DNA of 6,793 bases, from the NCBI GenBank assembly GCA_017618435.1, contig JAFZUH010000239.1, forward strand, positions 1-6,793, given 5' to 3'. The notes below the pieces were generated by a model. That model did not search any database, was not told the origin of the DNA, and worked only from the letters and a program-made list of their open reading frames with translations. The position numbers and the translations under genes are program-made. Shown here in pieces: positions 5,755-6,793 of the stretch; the stretch's first letter is position 1; each line of letters begins with the position of its first letter. The stretch is from Bacteroidales bacterium (GTDB lineage Bacteria > Bacteroidota > Bacteroidia > Bacteroidales > WCHB1-69).

Positions 5755-6426
5755 ATGACAAAAAAATTTTTTAGAATCGGATTATTAATTTTAACAAGTT
5801 TGGTTATCTGTTTTTCATCTTCTTATGCTCAAAGCAAAGCATTAAGTAAAGCTTTGGATAAAGAATACAAAAGAACCCTGAAAGGCTACAAAAAAAGCGG
5901 ATGGAATGTTGACGCCAACGGCAGAAGCACAGAAGTAACATTATTAAAACATTTTGACAGACTAAACGCTAATCCTGATTTAAAAGTTATTGTTGGAACT
6001 TCTACGAATTGCAAATCGATGAATGTTTGCAAACAAGTTGCCTTGAACAATGCCCAAAACGAATATGCCCGTCTGGTATCAGGAAAAATAGAAGGAGCAT
6101 TTGCTTCCGTTATCAAAGCAAATGCCGACCGTCCGCAAGAAGAAATTGACAAAATGACAGGAGGATTGGTCAATGAAGTCAAAGCCGACCTTTCCGGAAT
6201 TTTGGAACCGAGTTATTCTATTTATAAGGAAAAATATGGAATGAAGGAATACAAAACATTCTTCTTTGTTGATGAAACCAAACTTGTCGGCAATATGGAA
6301 AAAGTTTTGCAACAATCCATAAAAGAAACCAAACTTACAATAGAGGAAGCCAAATCTATTTCTAAATTTGTAAGCGAAGAATTAAAAAATGAACCGTCAA
6401 GCGAAACATATAATGAAGAAGAATAG
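5755..6426 (+). CDS. Exported protein of unknown function, first gene of an LPP20-like pair
   Basis: A 223-residue protein with a signal peptide (KK-FF start, hydrophobic core about 8-22, cleavage near SYA|Q at 25-26) and no lipobox cysteine, so it should be periplasmic or surface-exposed. The mature part begins with basic helices (KALDKEYKRTLKGYKKSGW), followed by a mixed segment, VIVGTSTNCKSMNVCKQVALNNAQNEYARLVSGKI (described by its ends at 78 and 112), with two cysteines at 86 and 92 that could form a disulfide. The C-terminal third is helical and acidic, ending in EEE. The GYKKSGW and cysteine-region pattern is familiar to me from uncharacterised Bacteroidales proteins; I know no function. 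The central IVG...A...A..EYA pattern loosely resembles the LPP20 fold of its neighbour, which may mean a distant relationship. The next gene overlaps it by 14 bases, suggesting coupled translation. No Shine-Dalgarno sequence precedes the ATG. Confidence 0.85.
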   Translation: MTKKFFRIGLLILTSLVICFSSSYAQSKALSKALDKEYKRTLKGYKKSGWNVDANGRSTEVTLLKHFDRLNANPDLKVIVGTSTNCKSMNVCKQVALNNAQNEYARLVSGKIEGAFASVIKANADRPQEEIDKMTGGLVNEVKADLSGILEPSYSIYKEKYGMKEYKTFFFVDETKLVGNMEKVLQQSIKETKLTIEEAKSISKFVSEELKNEPSSETYNEEE

Positions 6427-6793
6427 TTTGTTTTCTATATTATTAACAATGTGCTTGCTGTATGCAGGCACATTGTTTGCTCAAAACGTTCCCGATTGGA
6501 TGGATTCCGATATTCGGGCAATGCAATATCCCTCAAAAAAATATTTGGTTGGTTATGCTTCAGGCAACATCAACGCCAACGAGGATATTGGCAAAGGGAC
6601 AGAGCGTATCAAAAATGCCGCCCAAAGCAATTTGTTGGAAAGCATTCGGGTAAATATGAAATCAAATACCCGTTCGGCCATTACTGCCGAAAATGTCAAT
6701 GGTCAGTATTATGAAAATGAAGCCTTTGTCAATGCAACAGAAAAGAAATCCGTTGCTGAAATCGTAGGCATGAAAACCGAATCGTATTACGAC
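6413..6793 (+). CDS. LPP20-like exported protein, C-terminus cut by window edge
   Basis: 127 codons are open from the ATG at 6413 to the right edge. The signal peptide is MKKNSLFSILLTMCLLYAG followed by TLFA|QN, with cleavage near residue 23-24. A cysteine lies within the hydrophobic core but not in a lipobox position, so lipidation is not predicted. The mature start VPDWM, then YLVGYASG and the alternating alanine helix ERIKNAAQSNLLESIRVNMKS fit the LPP20 family pattern (P-W, G-Y-A/G, A-x-x-A-x-x-L-x-x-I-x-V). The family is named after Helicobacter pylori Lpp20, an outer-membrane-associated protein. Its role in Bacteroidota is not established as far as I know. The start lies inside the end of the preceding gene in the next frame. 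The choice is supported because it is the only start that gives a complete signal peptide. Confidence 0.82.
   Translation, partial: MKKNSLFSILLTMCLLYAGTLFAQNVPDWMDSDIRAMQYPSKKYLVGYASGNINANEDIGKGTERIKNAAQSNLLESIRVNMKSNTRSAITAENVNGQYYENEAFVNATEKKSVAEIVGMKTESYYD

Noticed and set aside
5543..5761. 72-codon minus-strand open frame across the structured region
   Set aside because: The translation has no domain or signal peptide, and the region is better explained by nested inverted repeats.
1..6793. CRISPR array, prophage or insertion sequence
   Set aside because: No regularly spaced direct repeats, transposase, integrase or phage structural genes are visible. The tRNA genes are not followed by an integrase or by a duplicated tRNA 3' end.

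Overview
The window looks like a chromosomal piece of a Bacteroidota (Bacteroidetes) bacterium, most likely from the Bacteroidales. The evidence is a low-GC sequence, start codons without Shine-Dalgarno sequences, several copies of the phylum's -7 promoter element TAnnTTTG, tRNA genes without an encoded CCA end, and protein families typical of the phylum. No phage, transposase or CRISPR sequence is visible. The region reads as ordinary core genome plus one unexplained structured intergenic region.

Left part, all on the minus strand. A large envelope protein runs off the left edge (1-2141). It has a signal peptide, TPR-like helices, a PD40/WD40-like propeller, a carboxypeptidase-regulatory-like domain and an OmpA peptidoglycan-binding domain, the same domain order as PorE of the type IX secretion system. 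After a 265-base spacer with two short perfect palindromes comes gltX (2407-3942), glutamyl-tRNA synthetase. Its stop codon sits inside a perfect 15-bp-arm terminator hairpin. Next is a flavodoxin-ferredoxin fusion protein (4007-4846), whose start should be moved 13 codons downstream of the longest reading frame. gltX and the fusion gene each appear to have their own TAnnTTTG promoter.

Middle part, plus strand. A promoter (TACCTTTG at 5004) precedes tRNA-Gly(GCC) and tRNA-Leu(UAA), followed by a weak AT-rich hairpin that may end the transcript.

Right part, plus strand. A gene-free stretch (5204-5754) holds a consensus -7 element at 5377 and then a long irregular hairpin (5494-5640) made of five nested helices, two of them perfect over 14 and 13 bp. 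Further complementary segments, including a possible H-type pseudoknot, lie next to the following start codon. This could be an independent small RNA (a 6S-like rod is one option) or a regulated mRNA leader of about 360 nt. It is the most interesting element in the window. Downstream are two overlapping genes for exported proteins: an unnamed Bacteroidales-type protein (5755-6426) and an LPP20-like protein cut by the right edge (6413-6793). They overlap by 14 bases and are probably co-translated.
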